Origin: Nocardioides halotolerans DSM 19273
GTDB lineage: Bacteria; Actinomycetota; Actinomycetes; Propionibacteriales; Nocardioidaceae
Assembly (NCBI RefSeq): GCF_000422805.1
Contig: NZ_KE383922.1
Span: forward strand, 99,984 to 163,983
DNA length: 64,000 nucleotides
Direction: 5' to 3'
The position numbers and the translations under genes are program-made. Under the pieces are notes generated by a model. That model was not told the DNA's origin. It made no database searches and saw nothing but the letters and a program-made list of their open reading frames with translations. Shown in pieces: positions 25,436 through 33,146 of this stretch (positions are counted from its first letter, which is position 1; every line of letters starts with the position of its first letter).

Positions 25436-25765
25436 GTGACTGAAGTCTTGATGACGTGCACACGGTGCGACGGCGAGATCGCAGTACGGATGGATCAGGC
25501 CATCCTGCGCATGGATATCGAGCCCCGGGCCGACGCCGAGCTCCTCTACTGCTGCCCCTCGTGCGGCGCTCCCAGCGTGCGCCGCGTCGTGGGCGAGCTG
25601 CTCACTCTCCTTCTGTTTGTGGGTGTCGAACCTCTGCGCTTGAGCGAGCCCACTCTCCCTCGCGCAGATCAGCCCCCCGCCGTGTCGCCGCTGACCCGAG
25701 ATGACCTACTGACGTGGCACGAGGTCCTCCACGACATCGAGAACGTGACGCCCTGGCAGCCCTGA
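25436..25765 (+). CDS. Small zinc-ribbon protein, 109 aa
   Basis: GTG 25436 with AAGGAG 9 nt upstream. The N-terminal half has two Cys pairs, TCTRCDGEIAVRM and LLYCCPSCGAPSVRR, spaced as a zinc ribbon. The C-terminal half is acidic and Pro-rich, with WHEVLHDIENVTPWQ. No family recognised. It is transcribed away from the sigma gene; the ECF-type motif lies directly upstream. A second cysteine-pair protein in the island is at 30157-30402. Confidence 0.7.
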   Translation: MTEVLMTCTRCDGEIAVRMDQAILRMDIEPRADAELLYCCPSCGAPSVRRVVGELLTLLLFVGVEPLRLSEPTLPRADQPPAVSPLTRDDLLTWHEVLHDIENVTPWQP

Positions 25766-25778
25766 GGGCACGCACCTG

Positions 25779-25805
25779 TGTCACAGGCGGGCCGGTCGCC
25801 CGGTC
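25779..25805 (+). promoter_or_regulatory. ECF41-type promoter motif (exported alpha/beta-hydrolase)
   Basis: TGTCACA (25779-25785), 16 nt, GGTC (25802-25805). A perfect consensus, about 80 nt before ATG 25886. Confidence 0.75.
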
Positions 25806-25885
25806 TTACTCGCGACGGCGAGTCGCACGTCGGAGACGCCCGACTCGCCGTCCTCACCGTTCCCGAGAGACAGGACCAACTGGCC

Positions 25886-26743
25886 ATGACACCCACCACC
25901 CGCGCCGCCGCGCGACGCAACGCCCGCCGACGCCGCCTCCACGCGGCAGTGCTCCTGGGCGCGATCACGATCGGGTCGTTGACCGCGACCAGCACGGCGG
26001 AAGCCGAGTCGGCACCGGTGAGATCCGCCAAGCCGACCGTCGTACTCGTCCACGGAGCCTGGGCCGATTCGTCCAGCTGGAGCGCCGTCGTGCGCCGGCT
26101 GCAGACTCGCGGCTACCCCGTGGTTGCTCCTGCGAATCCGCTGCGGTCACTGTCTGGGGACTCCGCGTACCTCGAGACCCTGCTGGAGACCATCGACGGA
26201 CCGGTCGTGCTCGTGGGCCACTCATACGGCGCAAGCGTCGTCACCAACGCCGCCGCTGGAGATCCCGATGTCAGGGCGCTGGTCTTCGTCAACGGCTCCG
26301 TGCCCGCCCGAGGTGAGACAGTCGCCGAGCTGGCCGGCCCCGACTCGGCGCTGTCGGTGAGCGACCCGACCACGATCTTCGACTTCGCTCCCGCGACGCT
26401 GCCGCCCACGCCGGACAGCGACGTCTATCTCAAGCAGTCGACGTTCCTGCAGTCCTTCGCGACCGGACTCCGCGGTCGGCGTGCGAAGTCACTCTGGGCC
26501 ATGCAGCGACCGATCACGCTCGGTGCGCTGAACGAGCCGTCCGGGCGGCCAGCGTGGCGCACCATTCCGAGCTGGTACCTGATCGGCACCAAGGACCTCG
26601 TCATTCCCAAGAGCGCTCAGCGCGGGATGGCGAAGAAGGCTGGATCGACGATCGTCCGGTTCGACGAGGGCCACCTGGGGCTGATCACCGACCCTGGCGC
26701 GGTGGTCCGGACCATCACCTCGGCCGTCCGCTCCACCAGCTGA
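25886..26743 (+). CDS. Exported alpha/beta-hydrolase
   Basis: 285 residues from ATG 25886. An Arg-rich n-region (RAAARRNARRRRLHAA) and a hydrophobic stretch LLGAITIGSLTATS, with likely cleavage after TAEA, mark an exported protein; the long basic region could be Tat- or Sec-type. Core: VVLVHGAWADSSSWSAVV, nucleophile elbow VLVGHSYGASVV (Ser), and late IGTKDLVIP (Asp) with a His in DEGHLGLI. Closely resembles the cytoplasmic hydrolase at 27894 (shared NPLRSLSGD-AY block), so the two are paralogues. Followed by a hairpin terminator at 26760-26794. Confidence 0.85.
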   Translation: MTPTTRAAARRNARRRRLHAAVLLGAITIGSLTATSTAEAESAPVRSAKPTVVLVHGAWADSSSWSAVVRRLQTRGYPVVAPANPLRSLSGDSAYLETLLETIDGPVVLVGHSYGASVVTNAAAGDPDVRALVFVNGSVPARGETVAELAGPDSALSVSDPTTIFDFAPATLPPTPDSDVYLKQSTFLQSFATGLRGRRAKSLWAMQRPITLGALNEPSGRPAWRTIPSWYLIGTKDLVIPKSAQRGMAKKAGSTIVRFDEGHLGLITDPGAVVRTITSAVRSTS

Positions 26744-26759
26744 CCAGGCTCGACCGCTG

Positions 26760-26794
26760 CTGTGGCCCCGTCCCGACCAGGGGCGGGGCCACAG
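26760..26794 (+). terminator. Hairpin terminator
   Basis: CTGTGGCCCCG (26760-26770) pairs with CGGGGCCACAG (26784-26794) across a 13-nt loop, 17 nt after the hydrolase stop codon. No T-tract, as is usual in this group. Confidence 0.65.
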
Positions 26795-26811
26795 CCATGC
26801 ACCTTCGCGTT

Positions 26812-26838
26812 TGTCACAAACAGGGTGGCTGGACGGTC
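26812..26838 (+). promoter_or_regulatory. ECF41-type promoter motif (HSL-type esterase operon)
   Basis: TGTCACA (26812-26818), 16 nt, GGTC (26835-26838). A perfect consensus, 66 nt before ATG 26904. Confidence 0.77.
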
Positions 26839-26903
26839 GCTCTTCATGACGCGCTCAACACCCCTCGGCCCCAAGCGCCGACGGCCACACGAAAGGGACA
26901 CCG

Positions 26904-27854
26904 ATGACCCACCACTACCTCGAGCCGGAGGCCCAGCAGCTGGCCGACGCAACAGCCACACCCCCCTTCTTCTACGAGATGACGCCGGAGCAGGCCCGCA
27001 AGGTCCTCGACGACGTCCAGGCTGCGCCCATCGACATGCCGGACATCGACGAGAAGTGGGTGGTCGTCCCGGCCACGGTCGGCGACGTGAAGGTGCGCAT
27101 CGTCAAGCCAGCGGGAAGCACCGGCCCCCTCCCCACCATCCTCTACATGCACGGTGGTGGCTGGGTGCTCGGCAACGCTGGCACGCACGATCGGCTGGTC
27201 CGAGAGCTGGCGACCGGCGTCAACGCCGCCGTCGCCTTCGTCGAGTACGACCGCTCGCCCGAAGCTCAGTACCCCGTCGCCATCGAGCAGGCCTACGCCA
27301 CGGCGCAGTGGATCACCACCCATGGGGACAGTGAAGGTCTCGACGCGAGCCGCCTGGCGGTGGCCGGGGACTCCGTCGGCGGCAACATGAGTGCGGCCCT
27401 CGCCATCATGGCCAAGCAGCGCGGCGACGTCACCTTCTGCCACCAGTCGCTGTACTACCCGGTCACCGATGCCGCGCAGAACACGGCCAGCTACCTCGAA
27501 TTCGCCGACGGTCCCTTCCTGCTGGCGAAGTCCATGGCGTGGTTCTGGGACGCCTACCTCCCCGACGAGTCGCGACGCGCCGAGATCACCGCCTCGCCGC
27601 TCCGCGCCACGCTCGAGGACCTGGCCGGCCTGCCTGAAGCCTTCGTCGTCGTCGACGAGAACGACGTCCTGCGCGACGAGGGCGAGGCGTACGCCCGGCG
27701 GCTCCTCGAAGCCGGCGTCCCGACCACGACCGTGCGCTACAACGCGACGATCCACGACTTCATGATGCTCAACCCCCTCCGCCCCTCGGCCGCGAGCACC
27801 GCGGCCATCGAGCAGGCCGTCCACATCCTGCGCAAGGCACTCCACCGCGCCTGA
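26904..27854 (+). CDS. HSL-family alpha/beta-hydrolase (esterase/lipase)
   Basis: 316 residues, ribosome site GAAAGGGAC. Hormone-sensitive-lipase signature ILYMHGGGWVLGNAGTHDRL (HGGGW oxyanion hole) and nucleophile motif VAGDSVGGNMSAALA. Asp in VVVDENDVLRDEG and His in ATIHDFMML complete a triad. The family hydrolyses short-chain esters or amides; no signal peptide, so cytoplasmic. First of a two-gene unit with the hydrolase at 27894, 39 nt downstream. Confidence 0.87.
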   Translation: MTHHYLEPEAQQLADATATPPFFYEMTPEQARKVLDDVQAAPIDMPDIDEKWVVVPATVGDVKVRIVKPAGSTGPLPTILYMHGGGWVLGNAGTHDRLVRELATGVNAAVAFVEYDRSPEAQYPVAIEQAYATAQWITTHGDSEGLDASRLAVAGDSVGGNMSAALAIMAKQRGDVTFCHQSLYYPVTDAAQNTASYLEFADGPFLLAKSMAWFWDAYLPDESRRAEITASPLRATLEDLAGLPEAFVVVDENDVLRDEGEAYARRLLEAGVPTTTVRYNATIHDFMMLNPLRPSAASTAAIEQAVHILRKALHRA

Positions 27855-27893
27855 GCGCCTCCAACCACACCACAACAGAAAGAAACCACCTCC

Positions 27894-28628
27894 ATGAACC
27901 ACCAGAACCCCACCGTCCTTCTCGTCCACGGCGCCTTCGCGGAGTCGGCGAGCTGGAACGGCGTCATCGAGAAGCTGTACGCGCAGGGCGTGGAAGCCGT
28001 GGCGATCGCCAACCCCCTTCGCAGCCTGTCCGGCGACGCGGCGTACGTCCGCGACGTCATCACCGCCATCGACAAGCCCGTGATCCTGGTCGGCCACTCC
28101 TACGGCGGAATGGTCATCACCGAGGCCGCGGCCGACAACCCGTCCGTGCTCGGGCTCGTCTACGTCTCGGCGTTCGCGCCAGACACCGGGGAGAGCGCAC
28201 TCACGCTCTCGAGCTCGTTCCCCGGCAGCACCCTGGGTGAGGCGCTCATCGGCTACCCCCTGAGCACCGGCGGCAACGAGCTGCGGATCCGACAGGACAA
28301 GTTCCACGAGCAGTTCGCTGCCGACGTCGAGATCCCGGTCGCCGGCAAGATGGGGCGCACGCAGCGTCCGGTCACCGAGGCCGCGCTCAGCGAAGGACTG
28401 CCGACCGCGAACCCGGCCTGGAAATCGTTGCCCTCCTGGTTCGTCTTCGGCGCGGAGGACCGCAACATCCCCGCAGCCGCACTGCGTGCCGAGGCCGAGC
28501 GGGCCGGCGCCCGCACCGTCCGCGAGCTCACGGACGCCTCACACGCCGTCAGCGTGTCACAGCCCGAAGCGGTGGCCGAGACCATCCTCGAGGCCATCGA
28601 GGTCTGCCAGGCCGCCCACGCCGCCTGA
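27894..28628 (+). CDS. Alpha/beta-hydrolase, cytoplasmic
   Basis: 244 residues. VLLVHGAFAESASWNGVIEKL, nucleophile elbow ILVGHSYGGMVITEAA, acid in VFGAEDRNIPAA and His in TDASHAVSVSQPE. No signal peptide. Shares the NPLRSLSGDAAYV block and overall length with the mature part of the 25886 exported hydrolase, so the two look like export and cytosol versions of one enzyme type. Ends just before a 12-bp stem terminator. Confidence 0.85.
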   Translation: MNHQNPTVLLVHGAFAESASWNGVIEKLYAQGVEAVAIANPLRSLSGDAAYVRDVITAIDKPVILVGHSYGGMVITEAAADNPSVLGLVYVSAFAPDTGESALTLSSSFPGSTLGEALIGYPLSTGGNELRIRQDKFHEQFAADVEIPVAGKMGRTQRPVTEAALSEGLPTANPAWKSLPSWFVFGAEDRNIPAAALRAEAERAGARTVRELTDASHAVSVSQPEAVAETILEAIEVCQAAHAA

Positions 28629-28652
28629 GCCAGCCACCTCCCCTCCAGGTGG

Positions 28653-28685
28653 GCGGGGCCGTCGCTGCTGACACGACGGCCCCGC
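28653..28685 (+). terminator. Hairpin terminator
   Basis: GCGGGGCCGTCG (28653-28664) and CGACGGCCCCGC (28674-28685) form a perfect 12-bp stem with a 9-nt loop, 25 nt after the hydrolase stop and 33 nt before the cytochrome b start. Confidence 0.65.
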
Positions 28686-28717
28686 TCACGCCTCTACCAG
28701 CCCAGCTTGGGGACGCC

Positions 28718-30157
28718 ATGACCCAGCACACTCTCGCCAGGAGCCTGCCCGACAGGCACAGCAGCCGCCCACAGGAGCGTCGCGTCGCGCGACGTCTAGT
28801 GGATGTCGCCGCGAAACGGGCTGTACCCCTGCACTGGACCTCGCTGCTCAGCGTCGTCTCCCTGACATGTCTCACGGTCCTCACCATCACTGGCGTGGTG
28901 TTGCTGGCCTTCTACGACCGCTCCACCGACACGGTGATCTACGACGGCAGCTACGCACTGCTGCAGGGCGTCCCCGTCTCACGTGCATACGCCAGCACCC
29001 TCCACATTTCGCTCGACGTGCCGGGTGGACTGCTCGTCCGCCAGACACACCACTGGGCCGCACTCGTGTTGCCGGCGTCGCTGCTGCTCCAGTTGCTGAG
29101 CACCTTCTTCACCGCCGGGTTTCGACGGCCTCGTCACTGGAGCTGGGTGCTGCTCTTCGTCACCTTCTTCCTTGCTCTCGGTGCCGGATGGAGCGGCTAC
29201 GGACTACCCGACGACCAACTAGCAGGAACCGGTCTGAAGATCGCCGAGGGCATCGTGATCGGCATCCCCTTCATCGGGACACGGCTCTCGTTCCTCTTCT
29301 TCGGCGGCGAGTTCCCGGGCAATGCCATCGAACACATGTACTGGCTGCACGTCCTCGTCATCCCAGTGCTCCTCGCGGCAGTCCTCGCACTGCGGCTCTG
29401 GCTGGCCGCGCAGCGGCCACCGCCCCAGCTCCCAGGACTGGGTCGCACCCAGCTCACGGTCGTCGGGCTACCCCTTCGCGCCATCGCCGTGCGCGCGACC
29501 GGCCTGGCCTTTGTCACCACCGGCGTCCTGGTCCTGCTCGGCGGCCTGATGACCGTCAACCCGATCTGGATCCACGGGCCTGCGGATCCTGCGAGCTCCT
29601 CCTCAGGGTCCCAACCCGATTGGTACACAGGCTTCCTGGACGGCTCACTGCGACTGGTTCCCTCGGGCTGGGAGGTCGAGTTCCTAGGTCACACGATCCC
29701 GCTGGCAGTTCTCGTGCCCCAGGCGGTTGTCGGCATCTTCCTCGGAGTTGTCCTCCTGTGGCCGTTCCTGGAGTCCCGGGCCACTCGTGACCGCGACCCG
29801 CATCACATGCTGCAACGCCCCCGCGAGCATCCCGTCAGGACCGCCTTCGGGGTTGCCGGGCTCGTCTTCTTCATCGCGCTCTGGGCTGCCGGGGCGACCG
29901 ACATCGTGACCCATGTCTTCGGGGTGGCCTTCGAGCATCAGGTCGTCGCCCTACGAGCTGTGGTGCTCCTAGGTCCGCTCATCGCGTTTCCAGTCACCGT
30001 GCAGCTCTGTCGAGCCCTCGCTGCAGCCGAGCGCGACCAGGTCCTGGACGGTGTCGAGAGTGGACGCATCCTCAGAGGTGCCGAGGGCGGTTTCACAGAG
30101 TCACACATCCCGCTACGCCCTGAGCGCGCAGCCATCGTCGCGAGAGGTCGCCAGTGA
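28718..30157 (+). CDS. Cytochrome b (QcrB-like), stand-alone
   Basis: 479 residues from ATG 28718; GTG 28649 is possible, but that would overlap the terminator hairpin. The N-terminal cytochrome b domain has the heme-ligand helix VRQTHHWAALVLPASLLLQL, WVLLFVTFFLALGAGWSGYGLPDDQLAGTGL, and second-ligand helix EHMYWLHVLVIPVLLAAVLA. Four to five further helices follow, as in actinobacterial QcrB. No qcrA or qcrC is present nearby, so it cannot form the usual bcc complex from this locus. It may accept quinol electrons for another partner; NDH-2 and the CDGSH protein are in the same island (inference). No ECF-type motif directly upstream. Confidence 0.83.
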   Translation: MTQHTLARSLPDRHSSRPQERRVARRLVDVAAKRAVPLHWTSLLSVVSLTCLTVLTITGVVLLAFYDRSTDTVIYDGSYALLQGVPVSRAYASTLHISLDVPGGLLVRQTHHWAALVLPASLLLQLLSTFFTAGFRRPRHWSWVLLFVTFFLALGAGWSGYGLPDDQLAGTGLKIAEGIVIGIPFIGTRLSFLFFGGEFPGNAIEHMYWLHVLVIPVLLAAVLALRLWLAAQRPPPQLPGLGRTQLTVVGLPLRAIAVRATGLAFVTTGVLVLLGGLMTVNPIWIHGPADPASSSSGSQPDWYTGFLDGSLRLVPSGWEVEFLGHTIPLAVLVPQAVVGIFLGVVLLWPFLESRATRDRDPHHMLQRPREHPVRTAFGVAGLVFFIALWAAGATDIVTHVFGVAFEHQVVALRAVVLLGPLIAFPVTVQLCRALAAAERDQVLDGVESGRILRGAEGGFTESHIPLRPERAAIVARGRQ

Positions 30158-30402
30158 TGAGCGTCGACCTCACGACCTGTCCCGAGTGCGGAGCCCTGGC
30201 CGAGATCGAATGGCGCGCCGTGCTCGAAAGCACCGACGGGCCAGTCGAGCACGCCCGAGTGTGTTGCGCGCGTCGCCACTGGTTCCTGCTCCCCGTGGCA
30301 AGGCTCGCAGAATGCCCGGACGATGCGGGCGCCTCAGGTCAGCACGAAGTTCCTGGTACACCGTTCGTGGAGGTCGGGAATGCCCAACACCGCCGTCTCT
30401 GA
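30157..30402 (+). CDS. Small Cys-rich protein, 81 aa
   Basis: The start is ATG 30157, or GTG 30154 overlapping the cytochrome b stop by 4 nt; either way the genes are translationally coupled. TTCPECGALAEIEWR supplies one zinc-knuckle pair, and ARVCCARRHWFLLP supplies two more cysteines and a His. Similar in spirit to the 25436 zinc ribbon, but not clearly homologous. Function unknown; cotranscription with the cytochrome suggests an assembly or regulatory role. Confidence 0.62.
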   Translation: MSVDLTTCPECGALAEIEWRAVLESTDGPVEHARVCCARRHWFLLPVARLAECPDDAGASGQHEVPGTPFVEVGNAQHRRL

Positions 30403-30913
30403 GCGACTCGAGATCCGCCGGTGGGAACCCTACGACGCGGAGGCCGCCCTCGCCGTCTACGCATCTCCCAGCGTCACACCCTGGCTGGGTCCCGACCTAC
30501 GAGAGGCACCGACCTGCGAGGGCATGCGCGCGAGGATCCAAGCCTGGCGTGACGAGGACCACGCACGCGGCGAGGCTGCGGGGCACTGGGCGGTGCGGAC
30601 CCGCGGAGCCGGCGACGTCGTGGGGGCCCTCGCGCTCCACTACGTTCCCGTAGGTGGGGCGAACCTCACCCTGTCCTGGGCGCTCGCACCACACGCATGG
30701 GGGCACGGGTACGCAGCGGAGGCTGGATCTGCGCTGATCAGGTGGGCTGTACACGAAGTTGGCGCACTCGAGGTGTTCGCGATCCTTCCGCCGGGCAACG
30801 AGCGCGCTATCGCGACGGCGCGGCGCATGGGCATGGAACAGGCCACCGAGCTGGGCGGCCATCGCTACGTCGTGTTCCGAATCCGGCACAGCGACCTCGG
30901 CGGCCCTGACTGA
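30380..30913 (+). CDS. GNAT N-acetyltransferase (RimJ/RimL type)
   Basis: 177 residues from ATG 30380 with GGAGGTCGGGA upstream. Typical start SERLEIRRWEPYDAEAALAVYASPSV; acetyl-CoA binding segment LAPHAWGHGYAAEAGSALIRWA (Q/R-x-x-G-x-G/A variant) and INP-like segment AILPPGNERAIATARRMGME. It overlaps the preceding small gene by 23 nt, so third in the cytochrome b operon. Substrate unknown. Confidence 0.85.
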   Translation: MPNTAVSERLEIRRWEPYDAEAALAVYASPSVTPWLGPDLREAPTCEGMRARIQAWRDEDHARGEAAGHWAVRTRGAGDVVGALALHYVPVGGANLTLSWALAPHAWGHGYAAEAGSALIRWAVHEVGALEVFAILPPGNERAIATARRMGMEQATELGGHRYVVFRIRHSDLGGPD

Positions 30914-30953
30914 CCCGCGGTCGGTACGGCCACGGGGTCGCCGCCCGAACCCC

Positions 30954-30980
30954 TGTCACAGCGCGACACACCGTCTTGTC
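30954..30980 (+). promoter_or_regulatory. ECF41-type promoter motif (66-aa protein)
   Basis: TGTCACA (30954-30960), 16 nt, TGTC (30977-30980). One mismatch in the -10 element; 50 nt before ATG 31030. Confidence 0.65.
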
Positions 30981-31029
30981 GTCTTGGTGTCAGTTCGATG
31001 CCACTCCAGCCACGCTGAGGAGAGAACCG

Positions 31030-31230
31030 ATGAGCGAGACGCATGCGCCCGGGCCCGACGTCCCGACCTTGCACGAGATCGTTGACGCCGAGGTAGGACG
31101 GGCCAGAGCCAGCCAGGACCCGTCTATGCCTCTGGACCCCGAGCTCCAGGAATACCTCCTCAGACTCCAGGGACTGCGCGAGGCAGTGGTGGCGATGGAG
31201 AAGTACGAGGAGAGCCTCGGCGACTTCTGA
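31030..31230 (+). CDS. 66-aa helical protein, paralogue of the 40259 product
   Basis: ATG 31030 with AGGAGAG at good spacing. Predicted helical: LHEIVDAEVGRARASQDP then LDPELQEYLLRLQGLREAVV. It aligns with the 56-aa product at 40259 (LHHELDAEIERLKSSADP, EPELGSYAARLRSLHDAVVV), so both are one small, otherwise unrecognised family, each behind an ECF-type motif. No membrane segment or cysteine. Confidence 0.65.
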   Translation: MSETHAPGPDVPTLHEIVDAEVGRARASQDPSMPLDPELQEYLLRLQGLREAVVAMEKYEESLGDF

Positions 31231-31252
31231 GAGCCGCTAGGACAGGGCAGCA

Positions 31253-33004
31253 CTACTCGCGAAAACCGACTGAACGGTGCGTCCCGTCGCACAGCGGCTT
31301 GTTTCCCGAGCGACCACACCGACACAGCATCACCCGGTTGCGCACCTCCCAGGGCTGACCGTCGGCGCGTTGCACGGGGATGCCACCAGTCACCCACAGC
31401 CCGCTCGCGAGTCCATGCTCCTCCTCGATGACCGCGATGCCCTCGGGAAGGTCGGGCTCGATCGCAAGGTCCTCTGGTTTGATGCCGTAGGTGTAGGACC
31501 CAGAGGGGCAGCGGTCGATCATCCACATCACGTGTGCACGCGCGTCGGTGTCGCCCGTGTCTGGCAACCAGTCGTCCAGCTGCTTCTGCCGTTCGACGCA
31601 GAACGCTGCGTGCATGCACAGACTGCCGACCCGGCGAACGGAGATGCCGGCGCCCTCGGTGCGCCACATCCGACTCTCGTAGGAACCGGTCTTGGCGGTC
31701 TCGGTTCCGACGAAACCGGTCCTGGCATGCGATCCGTCGCAAAAGGGCTTTGAGCTCGACCGCCCGCACCGGCAGAGCGCGTAGACCTCTTCGGTCTCGA
31801 GGGCCTCCGTCCTGTGCCAGGCAAGCGAGTCGTCGTTCTCTGGCGCCGTAACCTTGAGCATTCGGCTGAGCGGAACCCCGCCGAAGACGACGTACGGACC
31901 GTCCGGCAAGACGAGGACTCGACGGTCGTCCCCGGTGCTGAACCGTCGCAGTGACGGCTCGACGTACTCGAACGTGGGCCCGGCCGTTCGCCCCTCGCTC
32001 ACCGGCATCTGCATGAGCGTCTGGGCCTGTGCCTTGAGTCCGTACATGGCGCCGACCGCCACGTTGAGCAGGCGAGGGTTTCCGTTGAAGGCGCGGTCGA
32101 GGAGGTGAAGCAGGCCGCAGTACGAGTGGTTGAACGACTCCTGAGCGACCCGGATGGGGCTACCGACTGGCTGGTCGGAGAGTCGCGGGTTGCGCTGCAT
32201 AGGACGGACGCCTCGCCAGTCGATCTTGATCCCTGGGCCGGTCGGGCCGGACGTCGGCGTGTCTCCATGCTGGTAGCGCCGACCAACCTTCAGCTCCATG
32301 AAACGGAAGTAGTGTGCGACCTCGTCGCGTTCCGGGTGGAACATGTCGTGGTCGCCGTCCCAGACGTCTCGATGAGCCATGCCCTCGCCCTGTTCCACGA
32401 TCTCGGCAAGAGCTTCGAGTGCGGTGGCCAGGCCTGTCACGGCCACGATCGAGCCGCTGCCGCCGTAGATGAATCCGCTCGTGATTTGTCTCGCGGGGTC
32501 ACCAGAGAACACCGCGTCCTCACCCAGCTCTTCGCACAGGTATCGGATGCCCCGCTCGAGGGCCGCGTAGAACTGCCCGATCGTTTCGTACCTCTCGCTC
32601 TCGGGAGGCGCCTCGGAGGCGGATGGCCGCTCGATCTTGAGAAACAGCTCCAAGGCCTCATCTCCGAACGGGACCAGCGACACCTCGAACGACTGATCAC
32701 CATGCGGAAGGGTCGCGGGGAACCCGGGCAGGAACTGCGGAGCGTCGAGAACAGGGCGTCCACCCGCGGCGTTCAGAAGGTTTGCCGCAAGAGTCAGGTG
32801 GAGCATCTCCTCGATCAACACGCTCGACACCACCTCCACCGCCTCTCGATTGCGCTGAGGGTCGAGGGAGTAGAGAGCGCATAGATAGGGCGGCAGCGTG
32901 GAGTGTTCGAGCTCGATCGCCCACTGCAGGTGTTCGCGCAGGCTGTCGATCGTCGCGATCGGCGCGACCGAGGCCTGGGACGTGGGTGGTTCCTGGGCGG
33001 TCAT
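31253..33004 (-). CDS. Ferritin-like / CDGSH / 4Fe-4S / CDGSH multidomain protein
   Basis: 583 residues from ATG 33004, 6 nt after GAAGGA (ATG 33010 is too close). N-terminal ferritin-like domain of the VioB/iminophenylpyruvate-synthase type: HLQWAIELEHSTLPPYLCAL, then VLIEEMLHLTLAANLLNAAG, with later Glu/His ligands (AHRDVWDGDHDMF, RDEVAHYFRF). The C-terminal 180 residues carry CDGSH motif 1 (YALCRCGRSSSKPFCDGSHA), a divergent Fer4_19-type block (SLCMHAAFCVE ... MIDRCPSGSYTYG) and CDGSH motif 2 (VMLCRCGRSGNKPLCDGTHR). CDGSH (mitoNEET-type) motifs bind redox-active 2Fe-2S. Suggests a diiron site with its own electron-transfer chain. Driven by the motif at 33048-33074. Confidence 0.85.
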   Translation of the reverse strand: MTAQEPPTSQASVAPIATIDSLREHLQWAIELEHSTLPPYLCALYSLDPQRNREAVEVVSSVLIEEMLHLTLAANLLNAAGGRPVLDAPQFLPGFPATLPHGDQSFEVSLVPFGDEALELFLKIERPSASEAPPESERYETIGQFYAALERGIRYLCEELGEDAVFSGDPARQITSGFIYGGSGSIVAVTGLATALEALAEIVEQGEGMAHRDVWDGDHDMFHPERDEVAHYFRFMELKVGRRYQHGDTPTSGPTGPGIKIDWRGVRPMQRNPRLSDQPVGSPIRVAQESFNHSYCGLLHLLDRAFNGNPRLLNVAVGAMYGLKAQAQTLMQMPVSEGRTAGPTFEYVEPSLRRFSTGDDRRVLVLPDGPYVVFGGVPLSRMLKVTAPENDDSLAWHRTEALETEEVYALCRCGRSSSKPFCDGSHARTGFVGTETAKTGSYESRMWRTEGAGISVRRVGSLCMHAAFCVERQKQLDDWLPDTGDTDARAHVMWMIDRCPSGSYTYGIKPEDLAIEPDLPEGIAVIEEEHGLASGLWVTGGIPVQRADGQPWEVRNRVMLCRCGRSGNKPLCDGTHRSVGFRE

Positions 33005-33047
33005 GATCATTCCTTCGCTGTCGTGCGAGCGTGTCCGTCGCCTGCCC

Positions 33048-33074
33048 GACCGGGGGAGCCCCGCCCGTGTGACA
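33048..33074 (-). promoter_or_regulatory. ECF41-type promoter motif (ferritin-CDGSH gene)
   Basis: Minus strand: TGTCACA, 16 nt, GGTC, perfect. Back to back with the patatin promoter motif; only 5 nt between the two -35 elements. Confidence 0.78.
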
Positions 33075-33079
33075 CGGGT

Positions 33080-33106
33080 TGTCACAGTCGGCTTCCTGCG
33101 CCGGTC
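33080..33106 (+). promoter_or_regulatory. ECF41-type promoter motif (patatin)
   Basis: TGTCACA (33080-33086), 16 nt, GGTC (33103-33106), perfect; about 40 nt before the patatin start. Confidence 0.78.
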
Positions 33107-33146
33107 GTAGGAGTGGACCTGGCTTCCCGAGGGCGGTGACTTTGAC

